64,000 bases of DNA from Clostridium omnivorum (GTDB taxonomy: Bacteria; Bacillota; Clostridia; Clostridiales; Clostridiaceae): NCBI RefSeq assembly GCF_026012015.1, contig NZ_BRXR01000001.1, positions 2,443,501 to 2,507,500 of the forward strand, given 5' to 3'. The translations under genes and the position numbers were made by a program. The number at the start of each line of letters is the position of its first letter. Position 1 is the first letter of the stretch. This document shows positions 15,630-24,814 of this stretch, piece by piece. Under the pieces are notes generated by a model that was not told where the DNA came from, did no database searches, and was given only the letters and a program-made list of their open reading frames with translations.

Positions 15630-15722
15630 AATTGTAAGAATACATTTTGCATAGAGTCAAAATGGATTCTTGCATTTTAAAACTGGTATGAAAGTCATTA
15701 TAAATATTTTGGAGGTGTCCCT

Positions 15723-17645
15723 ATGAACTTTAAGGACTTAATTGAGAATGACAGAGAGCAGCAGAAAAAAAATAAATTTGAAGGGACCTTACTAGATTAC
15801 CTTGAAATAGTTAAAACAAATCCCGATATAGCTAAGTTAGCTCATAAAAGAATGTACGATATAATCCTAGAAAGCGGCTACGAAATATTAAGGCCCGAGG
15901 AGAACCAAAGAATAAGAAAAATTTATGGCAATGAGGTTATAAAAAAGTATAACTTCTTTAAGGATGACTTTTTTGGAATTGACAAGATATTAATGAAAAT
16001 TGTGAATTACTTCAATGCGGCTGCTATGAAGGGGGAAGAAGCTAGACAGGTACTGTACTTAGTAGGTCCTGTAGGTGCAGGAAAGTCCTCTTTAGTAGAA
16101 ATACTTAAGAAGGCATTAGAATCAGCTCCGCCAATATATTCCTTAAAGGGATGTCCTATGGCTGAAGAGCCATTACACCTTATACCAAAACACCTAAGAA
16201 AAGATTTTGAGGAATATTTAGGAGTTCAAATCGAGGGTGATTTGTGTCCTATATGTAAGTATAAGTTAAAGAATGAGTATAATGGAGAATATGAAAAGTT
16301 TCCAGTAGTTACTTCAACCTTTTCTATTAGATCTAGAAAAGGGATAGGAGTTGTACCACCTGTTGATCCAAATAATCAAGATACCTCTATTCTTACAGGC
16401 TCGGTGGATATATCAAAGATGGACTTATATCCAGAGGATGATCCTCGCATTTTTTCTTTAAATGGAGCTTTTAATGTAGGAAATAGAGGAATGGTAGAAT
16501 TCATAGAAGTGTTTAAAAATGATGTAGAGTATTTGCATACAATAATTACTGCAACTCAAGAAAAGTCTATCCCATCTCCAGGAAAGGGAGCAATGCTTTA
16601 CTTTGATGGTATTATAGTAGCTCACTCAAATGAGGCAGAATGGAACAGATTTAAATCAGATCACACTAATGAAGCTATTTTAGATAGAATAGTTAAAGTT
16701 GAGGTGCCCTATTGTCTAGAATTAAACGAAGAAATGAAGATATATGAAAAGATACTAAAAAAGAGCAATTTTAGCGCACATATATCACCACATACTATTG
16801 AAACTGCAGCCATGTTTGCTGTGCTGTCCAGACTTTCACCTTCTGCAAAGGCAGATCCAATGACAAAGCTGAAGATTTATAATGGGGATGAAATAGTTGA
16901 AAAGGGTACTACTAAAAAGATTGATATATCTGAGCTAAGAGAAGAAGCAGGAATGCGAGAAGGTATGACTGGTATTTCTACAAGATTCATCATAAAGGCT
17001 ATAGATAATGCACTTTCGAATTCAGAGCATAACTGTATCAATCCACTAAGTATTATGGAGAGCATAATTAAATCCTTAAAGGAATTAGATATTGCTGAAG
17101 AAGATAAAAAGAGGTATATAGCTTTTGTACAAGATAGTATTAGAAAAGAATATAATAAAGTACTTGAAAAGGAAATAACTAAGGCATTTATTCACAGCTT
17201 TAGAGAGCAGGCAGAAAGCTTGTTTAATAACTATATAGATAATGCAGAAGCCTTTGTAAATAAGTCTAGACTTAAAGATAAGTCAACGGGAGAGGAACTA
17301 AATCCAGATGAAAAGTTTATGCGCTCCATTGAAGAGCAAATAGGCGTTTCTGAAAGTTCATCAAAAGGCTTTAGAACAGACGTAACCTCCTATATGTTCT
17401 ATGTAGTAAGGAATGGCGGCACCATTGACTATAGCTCCTATGAACCTCTTAGAGAAGCTATAGAAAAGAAACTTATGGCTTCTGTTAGGGACCTTTCTAG
17501 AATAATAACTAAGTCTAGAGTTAGAGATAAGGATCAGGAATCCAAATATAATACCATGGTAGAGGAAATGAAGGCTAATGGGTATTGTGAACACTGCTGT
17601 GATGTTATTCTAAAGTATGCTGCCAACAACCTGTGGAAGGATTGA
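15723..17645 (+). CDS. prkA: PrkA/YeaG family serine protein kinase or AAA+ protein
   Basis: The 640-residue protein matches PrkA. The AAA+ core has Walker [10 protein letters not shown] near residues 115-123, and a [10 protein letters not shown] stretch follows at about 145. A CPIC motif (residues about 178-181) and a kinase-like C-terminal region are typical. In Bacillus it acts in the mother cell during sporulation; its role as a kinase or as an AAA protease-like protein is debated. ATG 15723 follows GGAGGTG. It is the first gene of prkA-yhbH-spoVR, and this three-gene set is strongly conserved in spore formers. Confidence 0.95.
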   Translation: MNFKDLIENDREQQKKNKFEGTLLDYLEIVKTNPDIAKLAHKRMYDIILESGYEILRPEENQRIRKIYGNEVIKKYNFFKDDFFGIDKILMKIVNYFNAAAMKGEEARQVLYLVGPVGAGKSSLVEILKKALESAPPIYSLKGCPMAEEPLHLIPKHLRKDFEEYLGVQIEGDLCPICKYKLKNEYNGEYEKFPVVTSTFSIRSRKGIGVVPPVDPNNQDTSILTGSVDISKMDLYPEDDPRIFSLNGAFNVGNRGMVEFIEVFKNDVEYLHTIITATQEKSIPSPGKGAMLYFDGIIVAHSNEAEWNRFKSDHTNEAILDRIVKVEVPYCLELNEEMKIYEKILKKSNFSAHISPHTIETAAMFAVLSRLSPSAKADPMTKLKIYNGDEIVEKGTTKKIDISELREEAGMREGMTGISTRFIIKAIDNALSNSEHNCINPLSIMESIIKSLKELDIAEEDKKRYIAFVQDSIRKEYNKVLEKEITKAFIHSFREQAESLFNNYIDNAEAFVNKSRLKDKSTGEELNPDEKFMRSIEEQIGVSESSSKGFRTDVTSYMFYVVRNGGTIDYSSYEPLREAIEKKLMASVRDLSRIITKSRVRDKDQESKYNTMVEEMKANGYCEHCCDVILKYAANNLWKD

Positions 17646-17649
17646 TAAT

Positions 17650-18822
17650 ATGGCAATATTTAAAGAATTTGATTCTGTTGACCACGATAGGTCTGTAGAG
17701 GACAGAAGAAGGCATCGACAGCTAGTGGAAAAATCTATTAGAGATAACCTGGGGGATATCCTGTCTGAGGAGAGCATTATAGGAGAAGGAAAGGATAAAA
17801 AGATTAAAATTCCAATAAGAGGACTTAAGGAGTACCAATTTATATACGGTAAAAACACTCCTGGAGTAGGAAGCGGTGACGGATCCGAAAAGAGAGGAGA
17901 TAAAATCGGAAGCGATAAAAGTCAGCAAGGAAAGGGAAAGGGTTCAGGTCAGGCAGGTAGCGAAGAAGGAGAAGATATTTATGAAACTGAAATATCTATT
18001 GATGATGTACTGAGCTACTTGATGCAGGATTTGGAGCTTCCTGACCTTGATAAAAAGAAGTTTTCCGAGATACTTTCAGAAAATGCTACAAAAAAGTGCG
18101 GCTATCAAAAACATGGTATTAATCCAAGACTAGCTAAAAAGAGAACTGTCATTGAAAAGATAAAGAGGGAACAGGGAAAGAAAAGGGCGCTAAGAGAAGC
18201 AGAGCAGGAGGTTAAGATAGATAGATTTCCTTTTAAAGAAGATGATTTAAGGTACTATAGAGTAAAAAAGACCAAGAAAAGGGAGTTTAACGCAGCAATT
18301 ATTTGTATAATGGATACCTCAGGTTCTATGGATAACACAAAAAAGTACTTGGCTCGTTCCTTTTTCTTTGTACTCTCTAGATTTATTAGAATGAAATATA
18401 CCAATGTGGAGGTAGCTTTTATTAGCCATTCAACCACTGCCAAGGAAGTAAATGAAAATGAATTTTTTCATAAGGTAGAATCTGGGGGAACCTATATCTC
18501 CAGCGGATATGTAAAAGCATTAGAAATTATTGAAGAAAGATATAACCCATCCTTTTGGAATATATATGTGTTTAATGTTAGTGATGGAGATAATTGGGCA
18601 GAAGACAATGATAGAGCTGTAAAGGCTTGCCATGAGCTTACGGAAGTGAGCAATATGGTTGGGTATGCAGAGATTCTGCCAAGTTTTTATTCTTCAGGAC
18701 TTAAGGATAAACTGACAAAGGAAGTTAAGAGTAATAAATTTACTGTTGTTACGGTAAAACAAAAGCAGGACTTATGGAATGCCCTCAAAGGAATATTGAA
18801 AAAAGAAGTAAAGGAGGGCTAA
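17650..18822 (+). CDS. yhbH: YhbH/YeaH family sporulation protein (DUF444, VWA-like)
   Basis: A 390-residue DUF444 protein. It has a basic N-terminus, a charged Gly/Ser/Lys linker near 80-115, and a C-terminal von Willebrand A-like domain with a DTSGSM metal-site motif (D222). The ATG at 17650 (reading [14 protein letters not shown]) is chosen because GAAGGA precedes it and the protein start matches the family; the open frame begins further upstream inside prkA. The protein is needed for normal sporulation in Bacillus, with unknown biochemistry, and probably works with PrkA. It ends two bases before spoVR. Confidence 0.94.
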   Translation: MAIFKEFDSVDHDRSVEDRRRHRQLVEKSIRDNLGDILSEESIIGEGKDKKIKIPIRGLKEYQFIYGKNTPGVGSGDGSEKRGDKIGSDKSQQGKGKGSGQAGSEEGEDIYETEISIDDVLSYLMQDLELPDLDKKKFSEILSENATKKCGYQKHGINPRLAKKRTVIEKIKREQGKKRALREAEQEVKIDRFPFKEDDLRYYRVKKTKKREFNAAIICIMDTSGSMDNTKKYLARSFFFVLSRFIRMKYTNVEVAFISHSTTAKEVNENEFFHKVESGGTYISSGYVKALEIIEERYNPSFWNIYVFNVSDGDNWAEDNDRAVKACHELTEVSNMVGYAEILPSFYSSGLKDKLTKEVKSNKFTVVTVKQKQDLWNALKGILKKEVKEG

Positions 18823-18823
18823 G

Positions 18824-20191
18824 ATGGAATATACTGTTAGAGACTTGGAGAAGTGGAATGAAAGAATTGAAGCCTTAGCAGCAGAGTTAGGACTAAACTT
18901 TTATGAACAGGAATTTGAATTTATAGGGTACAAAGATATGCTGGCTTATGAGGCTTATGTAGGAATGCCTTCAAGATACCCTCACTGGAGCTTTGGTAAG
19001 GCTTATGAGAGAAATAAAACACTTTACAGGTATAACCTTACCGGACTGCCTTATGAGATGGTAATAAATTCAGACCCATGTCTTGCATACCTGATGAAGG
19101 AAAATACACTTTTACTTCAAATCTTAACTATTGCTCACGTTTATGGACACAATGACTTTTTTAAGAATAATAGGTTGTTTAAGGAAGGAACTAGAGCAGA
19201 CTACACTGTTGAAATGTTCAAAAGTCACGCAGATAAAATAAGAAGCTATATCAATGACCCAAGCATTGGCTATGAAAGCGTGGAAAGAGTTCTTAATGCT
19301 GCTCATGCCATCAAGCTCCAGATTGATAGGGTAGTTGGAGAAAAGAGAATGGATGCGGATGTTTTAAAGAGGAGAATTCTTGAAGATTATATGAAAAAAC
19401 TGGAGAATAGAAGTATACTTGAGCCCTATGTAAATACTAATCCTCCAGATGTAAGTAAAATACCGCTTCAGCCCGAAGAAGATATTATATACTTTATAAT
19501 TAAATACGGAAATCTTGAAGAGTGGGAGAAGAATATATTAGAAATAGTAAGGGAGGAAACACTATATTTTATACCTCAGATTGAAACAAAAATAATGAAT
19601 GAGGGCTGGGCTAGCTTTTGGCACTATACTATACTAAATGAACTGGATCTTCCTCACTCTCTTCACCTAGAGTTTATAAAGCGGCATAATGATGTAGTAG
19701 CACCAATGCTTGGCGGTTTGAATCCATATTATTTAGGGTTTAAAATGTTTCAAGATATAGAAAGACGCTATGGAAGAAAGAAGATCTTTGAAGTACGTGA
19801 ATTAGAAAGAGATGCTTCCTTCCTTAGAAGATACTTGACTCAGGAAATTTGTGAGGAGATGAACCTTTTTGAGTATGCTAAAAAAGGCTATGACTACTTT
19901 ATTGAGGAAGTGCCGGATGAGCTAGGCTGGAAGGAAATTAGGAATCTGCTTGCTGCTAGCTGCGGAATGGGAATGGTACCAGTGATAAGGGTACTAGAGA
20001 TGAGTCCCAAGGATAGGCTTTTAACTTTGGAACAGGTTTTTGATGGAAGGGAGCTCAACTTAGATTATGCTGAGGCAACCTTGAAGCATATACAGGAACT
20101 TTGGGGGCACAGTGTGCTATTAATAACAAAAGCAAATGGAAAAGAAGTAAAAATTAGCTGTAATGAAAATAAAGTAATTATGAGAATATAG
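18824..20191 (+). CDS. spoVR: Stage V sporulation protein SpoVR
   Basis: The 455-residue protein fits the SpoVR family in full: LNFYEQEFEFIGYKDMLAYE near the start, IAHVYGHNDFFKNN near 103-116, and EGWASFWHYTILNEL near 263-277. The two histidine-containing motifs suggest a metal site. SpoVR is involved in spore cortex formation in Bacillus; its reaction is unknown. ATG 18824 sits right behind the yhbH stop, with an AGGAGGG in the yhbH end. It closes the three-gene operon. Confidence 0.96.
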   Translation: MEYTVRDLEKWNERIEALAAELGLNFYEQEFEFIGYKDMLAYEAYVGMPSRYPHWSFGKAYERNKTLYRYNLTGLPYEMVINSDPCLAYLMKENTLLLQILTIAHVYGHNDFFKNNRLFKEGTRADYTVEMFKSHADKIRSYINDPSIGYESVERVLNAAHAIKLQIDRVVGEKRMDADVLKRRILEDYMKKLENRSILEPYVNTNPPDVSKIPLQPEEDIIYFIIKYGNLEEWEKNILEIVREETLYFIPQIETKIMNEGWASFWHYTILNELDLPHSLHLEFIKRHNDVVAPMLGGLNPYYLGFKMFQDIERRYGRKKIFEVRELERDASFLRRYLTQEICEEMNLFEYAKKGYDYFIEEVPDELGWKEIRNLLAASCGMGMVPVIRVLEMSPKDRLLTLEQVFDGRELNLDYAEATLKHIQELWGHSVLLITKANGKEVKISCNENKVIMRI

Positions 20192-20196
20192 AGTAA

Positions 20197-20250
20197 AAGG
20201 CCAGTCTATTTGATTCTATCAGCTAAATCAAATAAGCTGGTCTTTTTATT
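20197..20250 (+). terminator. Terminator of the prkA-yhbH-spoVR operon
   Basis: The arms TATTTGATT and AATCAAATA, extended by GGCCAG and CTGGTC, form a long stem followed by TTTTTATT. Confidence 0.85.
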
Positions 20251-20320
20251 GAAAGGGGTATTAAAGGGGTAGCGCAGTAACTATTAAGGCTATAATGCCT
20301 TTCAAAATTTAAACTAATAT

Positions 20321-20644
20321 TTAAAACATATATTCCTTCATATACATTTCATATAAACCTTGAGCTTCTTGAAGTGAAATTTTTCCCTGCATAAGGTTTC
20401 TATATAAAAGGTAAAGATAGGTGCTAAGCTCAGGGTGTAAAGGTTTTGTTTCCTTAACTTTTAAATGTATCATTTCTGCAAATTCAGCCTTAGTATTTGA
20501 AGTTTCAAGGTCAATATAATCTAAAAGTTTATGTATTTTTTCTTTAATTCTGTAATCGGTACTGATTATTTCTATCTCTTTAAGCTGCAGCTGAACTTTT
20601 TCTAATATTTGAATTGCAAATACTTCAGAATTATTATTATTCAC
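20321..20644 (-). CDS. Small acidic helical protein, unknown function
   Basis: About 107 residues if it starts at the GTG at 20644; an earlier in-frame GTG at 20653 overlaps the likely AGGTG ribosome site. The product is predicted to be mainly helical (residues 10-45 and 55-105), with no membrane segment, cysteine pair or recognisable motif. It stands alone, convergent with spoVR and divergent from the cortex-hydrolase gene, among sporulation genes. Its codon use looks ordinary for the window. I cannot assign a family. Confidence 0.6.
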   Translation of the reverse strand: MNNNNSEVFAIQILEKVQLQLKEIEIISTDYRIKEKIHKLLDYIDLETSNTKAEFAEMIHLKVKETKPLHPELSTYLYLLYRNLMQGKISLQEAQGLYEMYMKEYMF

Positions 20645-20988
20645 AAGGCTCACCTATCTTTCAATTAATTTTTATAAAAACGTATCGAAATCCCGAAACA
20701 AAAAATATAAGATGTTAATTATAATTACGAAAAATATGCATTTTTTTAGGGGGTGCTCCTAAGATATTTTTCCATTTATTTTGAGAATTGAAGTAATTAC
20801 TTACTAATTATGACATGGTAAGTTTATGGTATATAGGAAAATTACCATAATAAATATTATGGTATAGAACATTATAGTGCCAAATTAGGAATAACCGACC
20901 CGTATTGCATATTATTGTTTGTTGTGCTCCTTCTATTTAGCCCATATAATTAAGGCAATCTTACATTTCAACTGAAAGGAAAAGATGA
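20645..20988. other. Intergenic region between the small acidic-protein gene and the cortex-hydrolase gene
   Basis: This AT-rich stretch of about 340 bases must hold two divergent promoters. Apart from the inverted repeat at 20844-20863, no clear promoter or RNA structure was identified. Confidence 0.6.
20844..20863. repeat. Inverted repeat (possible operator)
   Basis: ACCATAAT (20844-20851) and ATTATGGT (20856-20863) form a perfect 8-base inverted repeat with a 4-base centre, about 125 bases before the cortex-hydrolase gene. It has no T-run, so an operator is more likely than a terminator. Confidence 0.4.
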
Positions 20989-21774
20989 ATGAATAATATA
21001 AAAAAATATAGTGTAGTATTATTGGGTACTGCAATAATAGGAGCAATAATTTCTATACAGGGTTTACATTCAGCTATAAATCCTAAAGTGGAGGAGACAA
21101 GCCATACAAAAGCTTTAATTTTAGCTTCAAGTTATCAAAAAAAGCCTGTGATGTTGGTGGAGTATGATGGTGAAGGAAGTGTTATTGTAGCGCCATCAGT
21201 TATACAAACAAAGGAAGAAATTGTACAAGCAGCTGAAGTTAAAACTGATAATACATATGCTGTAAAGGAAGAAGTGCCTAAGAATGAGGCAGCACTTTCA
21301 AGAGGAGGCAGCGTATCAGATTCTATATCTAAAAAGACTTCTGTAAGCAAAAACATTAGCCAGAGTTCAAAAAGTGGACAAACGGCTAAGGCTGCTAACA
21401 GTATTAATTATGACGAAAAAGAATTATTTTATAGATTGGTTAGTGCAGAGGCAGCAGGTGAGCCATTTGAAGGAATGGTGGCAGTGGCTACTGTAATAAT
21501 GAACAGAGTAAAAAGCCCTAATTATCCTAATACCATCACTGGTGTTATTATGGATAAAAATTGGGGATATCAGTTTACTCCAGTGGCTGACGGTAGAATT
21601 AACGAACCTGCTACTGCAGAGGCTAAAAGAGCTGTAGACATGGTTCTTGGTGGCTATAGAAGCTTCGGAGCAGAGGTGCTTTACTACCTAAATCCAAAGA
21701 AATCTACAAACAGCTGGATACCAAAGAAGAAAACTTATTATAAGACTATTGGAACTCAAGATTTTTATTATTAA
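20989..21774 (+). CDS. SleB/CwlJ-family cell wall hydrolase
   Basis: The 261-residue protein has an N-terminal hydrophobic segment (about 8-27; signal peptide or anchor), a Ser/Lys-rich linker (about 95-135), and a C-terminal Hydrolase_2 domain. The domain shows LVSAEAAGEPFEGMVAVATV with the catalytic-type Glu, then NRVKSPNYPNTI and a closing YYLNPKKSTNSW. SleB and CwlJ relatives are lytic transglycosylases acting on spore cortex peptidoglycan; the SleB peptidoglycan-binding domain is missing here, so it may act in germination or in vegetative wall turnover. ATG 20989 follows GAAAGGA by eight bases. Position next to spo and ger genes favours a spore role. Confidence 0.85.
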   Translation: MNNIKKYSVVLLGTAIIGAIISIQGLHSAINPKVEETSHTKALILASSYQKKPVMLVEYDGEGSVIVAPSVIQTKEEIVQAAEVKTDNTYAVKEEVPKNEAALSRGGSVSDSISKKTSVSKNISQSSKSGQTAKAANSINYDEKELFYRLVSAEAAGEPFEGMVAVATVIMNRVKSPNYPNTITGVIMDKNWGYQFTPVADGRINEPATAEAKRAVDMVLGGYRSFGAEVLYYLNPKKSTNSWIPKKKTYYKTIGTQDFYY

Positions 21775-21776
21775 AA

Positions 21777-21797
21777 AAGGCAGAAAAGCTCTGCCTT
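21777..21797 (-). terminator. Terminator of the hydrogenase operon
   Basis: AGGCAGA pairs with TCTGCCT; on the minus strand the stem is followed by six Ts (complement of AAAAAA at 21773-21778). Confidence 0.7.
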
Positions 21798-21799
21798 AG

Positions 21800-21835
21800 A
21801 GCTGTTCATCCTAATAAAAGGTGAGCAGCTTTTTA
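21800..21835 (+). terminator. Terminator of the SleB-like gene
   Basis: AGCTGTTCA (21800-21808) pairs with TGAGCAGCT (21822-21830) and is followed by TTTT. It reaches the end of the convergent hydrogenase gene. Confidence 0.7.
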
Positions 21836-23266
21836 ATTTATACATTTATCATATTTCCCTATAATGTGGGTAGCGCAGGAAATACAAGGATCAAAGGAAC
21901 GAACGATTCTGCCAAGCTCCACAGGGTTATCAATATCCTTAATAGCTGTTCCAATTAGAGCTTTTTCCGCAGCTCCATGAAACCCATTTTCATCTAGTGG
22001 GGAAAAGTTCCACATAGAGGGAGTTATTATATTATAGTTTTTAATTACTCTATTTTCAATTTGGAGCCAATGACCAAGTGCTCCTCGGATGGTGTCCACA
22101 AGACCCATTCCAAAGCCCTTTTCAGGTATATCAAGTATTTTTTGATTGTTTGGCTTCAGCTGAAGTTTATCTGCAATATTCATCATTATTCCAGCTATCT
22201 TTTTAGTCTCCATAACTCTAGCTGAATTTCTATCCATGCAGGAGTTCCCTCTGGTGTATTCGCCAGTAAGCATTAGCCTTGCCAGCGGACCAACCTCCAT
22301 TGGAACACCATCATACCTGGGAGCTTTAATAAAGGTATAGGCTTCAGGTTTTTTTATATCAACTGCTTCATTTTTTTCTGTTCCTGGCTTATAGGTAATT
22401 GAATTCTTATCTTTTTCCAGTGCTGAAGGGTTATCATTATCTACAAACCAGGAATATTTTATATTTTCGGTGATGAGGCTGGAGTTTAAGGGCGATTTCT
22501 TGTCCTGAAGCAGTACTCCAGGATTTACATAGAATAAATCCTTATCATTATAATAATTGAATAAGCCGTAGCTCATAAAATTATTATATGAGCTTCCCTT
22601 CTCAAAATAATCAGGATAGTATTCAGTTAGTATCTTTATATCCTCTGTCATAGCTGAATTTATAAAATTGCTCAGTTCTGACAGAATAGATTTTATTTTT
22701 GACAGCTTATAAGAATCAATGTTTACTGTAACTCCACCAGCAAAGATCCCATGATTATGAGGGGCCTTACCACCAAGTACTGCAACGCCTTCATGGGCTA
22801 GTCGGCTGAAGTTAATGCTTTCTAAATAATGATTAATAATAATTTGGCTAAAGTTATCAGGTATTCTATAATCTGTGTACTTTTGAGGTGATACTGGGTT
22901 TATATCTGGCATTTTTACAAAGTCGGGTATTGTAAAAAGATAGAACTGCCTTAAATGATTGCTTAAAAATTCAAAGCCATGTATTAAGTCTCTAAGATAG
23001 GTATCATTTGTGTCCATGGATATATTCAAAGCGACTTGCAAAGCAAGTGAAGAAGCTACTGCATGGGAGGTTGAGCAAATACCGCATATTCTTTGGGTGA
23101 AATATATGGCATCTAGAGGGGATCTGCCCTTTAACATCTTTTCAAAGCCCCTAAATAAAAGACCACTTGTCTTAGCATTAGCTACAATATTATCTTCTAC
23201 TTCAGTAGTTATTTCCATAAAACCACTAATTCTCGTGACAGGATCAATAGTTAAAGTCTTCTTCAT
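21833..23266 (-). CDS. [NiFe] hydrogenase large subunit
   Basis: The 477-residue catalytic subunit has both nickel-binding motifs: RICGICSTSH (C61, C64, H68) and DPCISCATH (C461, C464, H467). It binds the NiFe(CN)2CO centre and splits or forms H2. Only ten residues (IIGKYDKCIN) follow the final histidine. Many group-1 enzymes carry a longer tail removed by a dedicated protease, so processing here is uncertain, and no such protease gene is in the window. ATG 23266 is chosen behind AAAGGA; a GTG start five codons earlier lies in the ribosome site. It follows the small-subunit gene by about 70 bases. Confidence 0.95.
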   Translation of the reverse strand: MKKTLTIDPVTRISGFMEITTEVEDNIVANAKTSGLLFRGFEKMLKGRSPLDAIYFTQRICGICSTSHAVASSLALQVALNISMDTNDTYLRDLIHGFEFLSNHLRQFYLFTIPDFVKMPDINPVSPQKYTDYRIPDNFSQIIINHYLESINFSRLAHEGVAVLGGKAPHNHGIFAGGVTVNIDSYKLSKIKSILSELSNFINSAMTEDIKILTEYYPDYFEKGSSYNNFMSYGLFNYYNDKDLFYVNPGVLLQDKKSPLNSSLITENIKYSWFVDNDNPSALEKDKNSITYKPGTEKNEAVDIKKPEAYTFIKAPRYDGVPMEVGPLARLMLTGEYTRGNSCMDRNSARVMETKKIAGIMMNIADKLQLKPNNQKILDIPEKGFGMGLVDTIRGALGHWLQIENRVIKNYNIITPSMWNFSPLDENGFHGAAEKALIGTAIKDIDNPVELGRIVRSFDPCISCATHIIGKYDKCIN

Positions 23267-23283
23267 AATTTTTCCTTTCACCG

Positions 23284-23297
23284 GAGCACTAGTGCTC
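23284..23297. repeat. Perfect 14-base palindrome between the hydrogenase subunit genes
   Basis: GAGCACTAGTGCTC is its own complement and lies about 18 bases before the large-subunit start, just ahead of the ribosome site. In RNA it would form a small hairpin; in DNA it could bind a dimeric protein. Confidence 0.45.
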
Positions 23298-23334
23298 AGC
23301 TTTTAATTTAATGAGCAGGTGTTCCTTTTACATA

Positions 23335-24207
23335 TTAAAATCTAACAAAGGGTTCCATTCCATCCGGGAAGTATGGCTGAGCACAGCCTATGCATGGGGT
23401 GTTATCACCCACAGGCCAATTCACATAGCCATTCCATTTTCGCCTAGGACAATCTGTTTTTGTAACCGGACCTCTGCAGCCTAGCTTAAACATGCAGCCT
23501 TCTTCTCCTAGTTTTTTTGCAAAGATTTTTTTGTCAAAAAAGCCTCTTCTAGTGCAGTTATCGTGTATTGTAAACTCATAAAACATTAGTGGACGATTAT
23601 CCTCATCTAATTCAGGCAAGCCAAAGGCAGCTAGATGTGCCAAAGTGCCCACAACCCAATCTGGATGACTAGGACAACCTGGAACTTTTATTACAGCTTT
23701 GTTTAAAACTTCAGCAACACTTTTACATTGAGAAGGATTTGGCCTTGCAGCAGATATGCCGCCATAGGAAGCACAGGTGCCAGCTGCCACAATATACTTT
23801 GCTTTTTCTCCAGCCATTTTTACTGCTTCTAGTGCTGTAATAGGCTTTCCTCTATAGTTTGCAACAATATTGTAAAGGCCATTTTCAGCTGTGGAAATTG
23901 CTCCATCCACTATTAAAATAAACTCTGTATTTAGAGTATTCATAAATTGTTCAAAGGCATAGTCTCCTTCAGCGCTCATCATTGTGTTATTATATTTTAA
24001 GTCTATTATTTGAGTAAGTGTATAAGATAGGTTAGGATTTTCTCCATTTAGAAAGGATATAATATTTCCTGAACAGCCTGTGGCTTCTAGCCAGATTGCA
24101 TTGATTCTTTTTACTCTTCCTTCTTTTATGAGCCGCATTGCTTCTTCAGTGAGTATCTTGGCAGTGGTATTTTTTTCATTAATTAAAGGACAGCTATTAT
24201 CTATCAT
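23335..24207 (-). CDS. [NiFe] hydrogenase small subunit (no Tat signal)
   Basis: The 290-residue subunit carries the iron-sulfur clusters that conduct electrons from the NiFe site. Proximal-cluster cysteines are in EATGCSGN, TCASYGG, PGCPSHPDW and GCRGPV; the distal and medial cluster ligands follow in HDNCTRRGFF, EEGCMFKLGC, DCPRRKWNG and NTPCIGCAQPYFPDGM. The N-terminus lacks an RRxFxK twin-arginine signal, so the enzyme should stay in the cytoplasm. The ATG is seven bases behind AAGGAGG. It lies between the cytochrome-b5-like gene and the large-subunit gene in one operon. Confidence 0.95.
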   Translation of the reverse strand: MIDNSCPLINEKNTTAKILTEEAMRLIKEGRVKRINAIWLEATGCSGNIISFLNGENPNLSYTLTQIIDLKYNNTMMSAEGDYAFEQFMNTLNTEFILIVDGAISTAENGLYNIVANYRGKPITALEAVKMAGEKAKYIVAAGTCASYGGISAARPNPSQCKSVAEVLNKAVIKVPGCPSHPDWVVGTLAHLAAFGLPELDEDNRPLMFYEFTIHDNCTRRGFFDKKIFAKKLGEEGCMFKLGCRGPVTKTDCPRRKWNGYVNWPVGDNTPCIGCAQPYFPDGMEPFVRF

Positions 24208-24219
24208 AGAAAGGCCTCC

Positions 24220-24651
24220 TTATTTCAGTATTCCTACTTTTGGAAGCTTAGATAGTACGACTTCTTGTTTATGGCAGTTATTAAATTGTTCTGTTAAATC
24301 TTTGCCTGCAAGTAGGCCAAAGTGGCTTGCACCCCCCCAGGTTGCTTCGTTACTAACATCGTAGACGATTCCGTTAACTGCTGCATAGGCTGGCTTTCCT
24401 TGAGTTCCATCAAATTCAGACAACTCCTTAATAGTAAATGCCTTTGTTTCTCTATTCATTTCTGCTTTTATTGTATCTTCTACAATATCGTTTAGTTCAT
24501 CAATACAATATAAAACACAATCAATTTCGTGAAGCAGTGCCCTTTCAAGAAGCTGTCTCTTTGCAGGGCAGGAGGTATAAAGTAATTCCATTTCATATCC
24601 ATTTATTCTTTTGCGGCATTCTTTAAGAAATTTTGTTTTATTGTTTTTCAT
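24220..24651 (-). CDS. Cytochrome-b5-like heme/steroid-binding domain protein, first gene of the hydrogenase operon
   Basis: The 143-residue protein has a cysteine-containing helical N-terminus (about 1-70; CRKR, SCPAK and DCVLYCID) and a C-terminal cytochrome-b5-type domain of about 70 residues: FTIKELSEFDGTQGKPAYAAV, then VYDVSNEATWGG, SHFGLLAGKDLTEQF and CHKQ. The SHF and CHK histidines are in the places of heme ligands in bacterial b5/MAPR domains. It ends 12 bases before the hydrogenase small-subunit start, so it is probably co-transcribed and may be an electron partner. Heme binding is inferred. A hairpin overlaps the region just before its ribosome site. Confidence 0.83.
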   Translation of the reverse strand: MKNNKTKFLKECRKRINGYEMELLYTSCPAKRQLLERALLHEIDCVLYCIDELNDIVEDTIKAEMNRETKAFTIKELSEFDGTQGKPAYAAVNGIVYDVSNEATWGGASHFGLLAGKDLTEQFNNCHKQEVVLSKLPKVGILK

Positions 24652-24663
24652 GCATATCTCCTT

Positions 24664-24686
24664 ATAAATAGTTTTCTACTATTTAT
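24664..24686 (-). promoter_or_regulatory. Inverted repeat just upstream of the hydrogenase operon ribosome site
   Basis: ATAAATAG (24664-24671) and CTATTTAT (24679-24686) are perfect inverted repeats with a 7-base centre. On the minus strand the repeat ends where AAGGAG begins, so it could act as an operator or as a leader hairpin that limits translation. Confidence 0.45.
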
Positions 24687-24761
24687 ATGCATTAAATTGG
24701 AGATGCAGAATTGCCAAGTGATCCTAGATAAACTCAATCTGATTCCAAGAACTCTGTTTAC

Positions 24762-24792
24762 AGGAAAGAAAAAGACAGATTGCTCTGTCTTT
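24762..24792 (-). terminator. Terminator of the HAD hydrolase gene
   Basis: On the minus strand AAAGACAG pairs with CTGTCTTT around a 6-base loop and is followed by TTCTTTCC. Confidence 0.7.
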
Positions 24793-24814
24793 ATAGAAAA
24801 TATATTTTTTAAGA

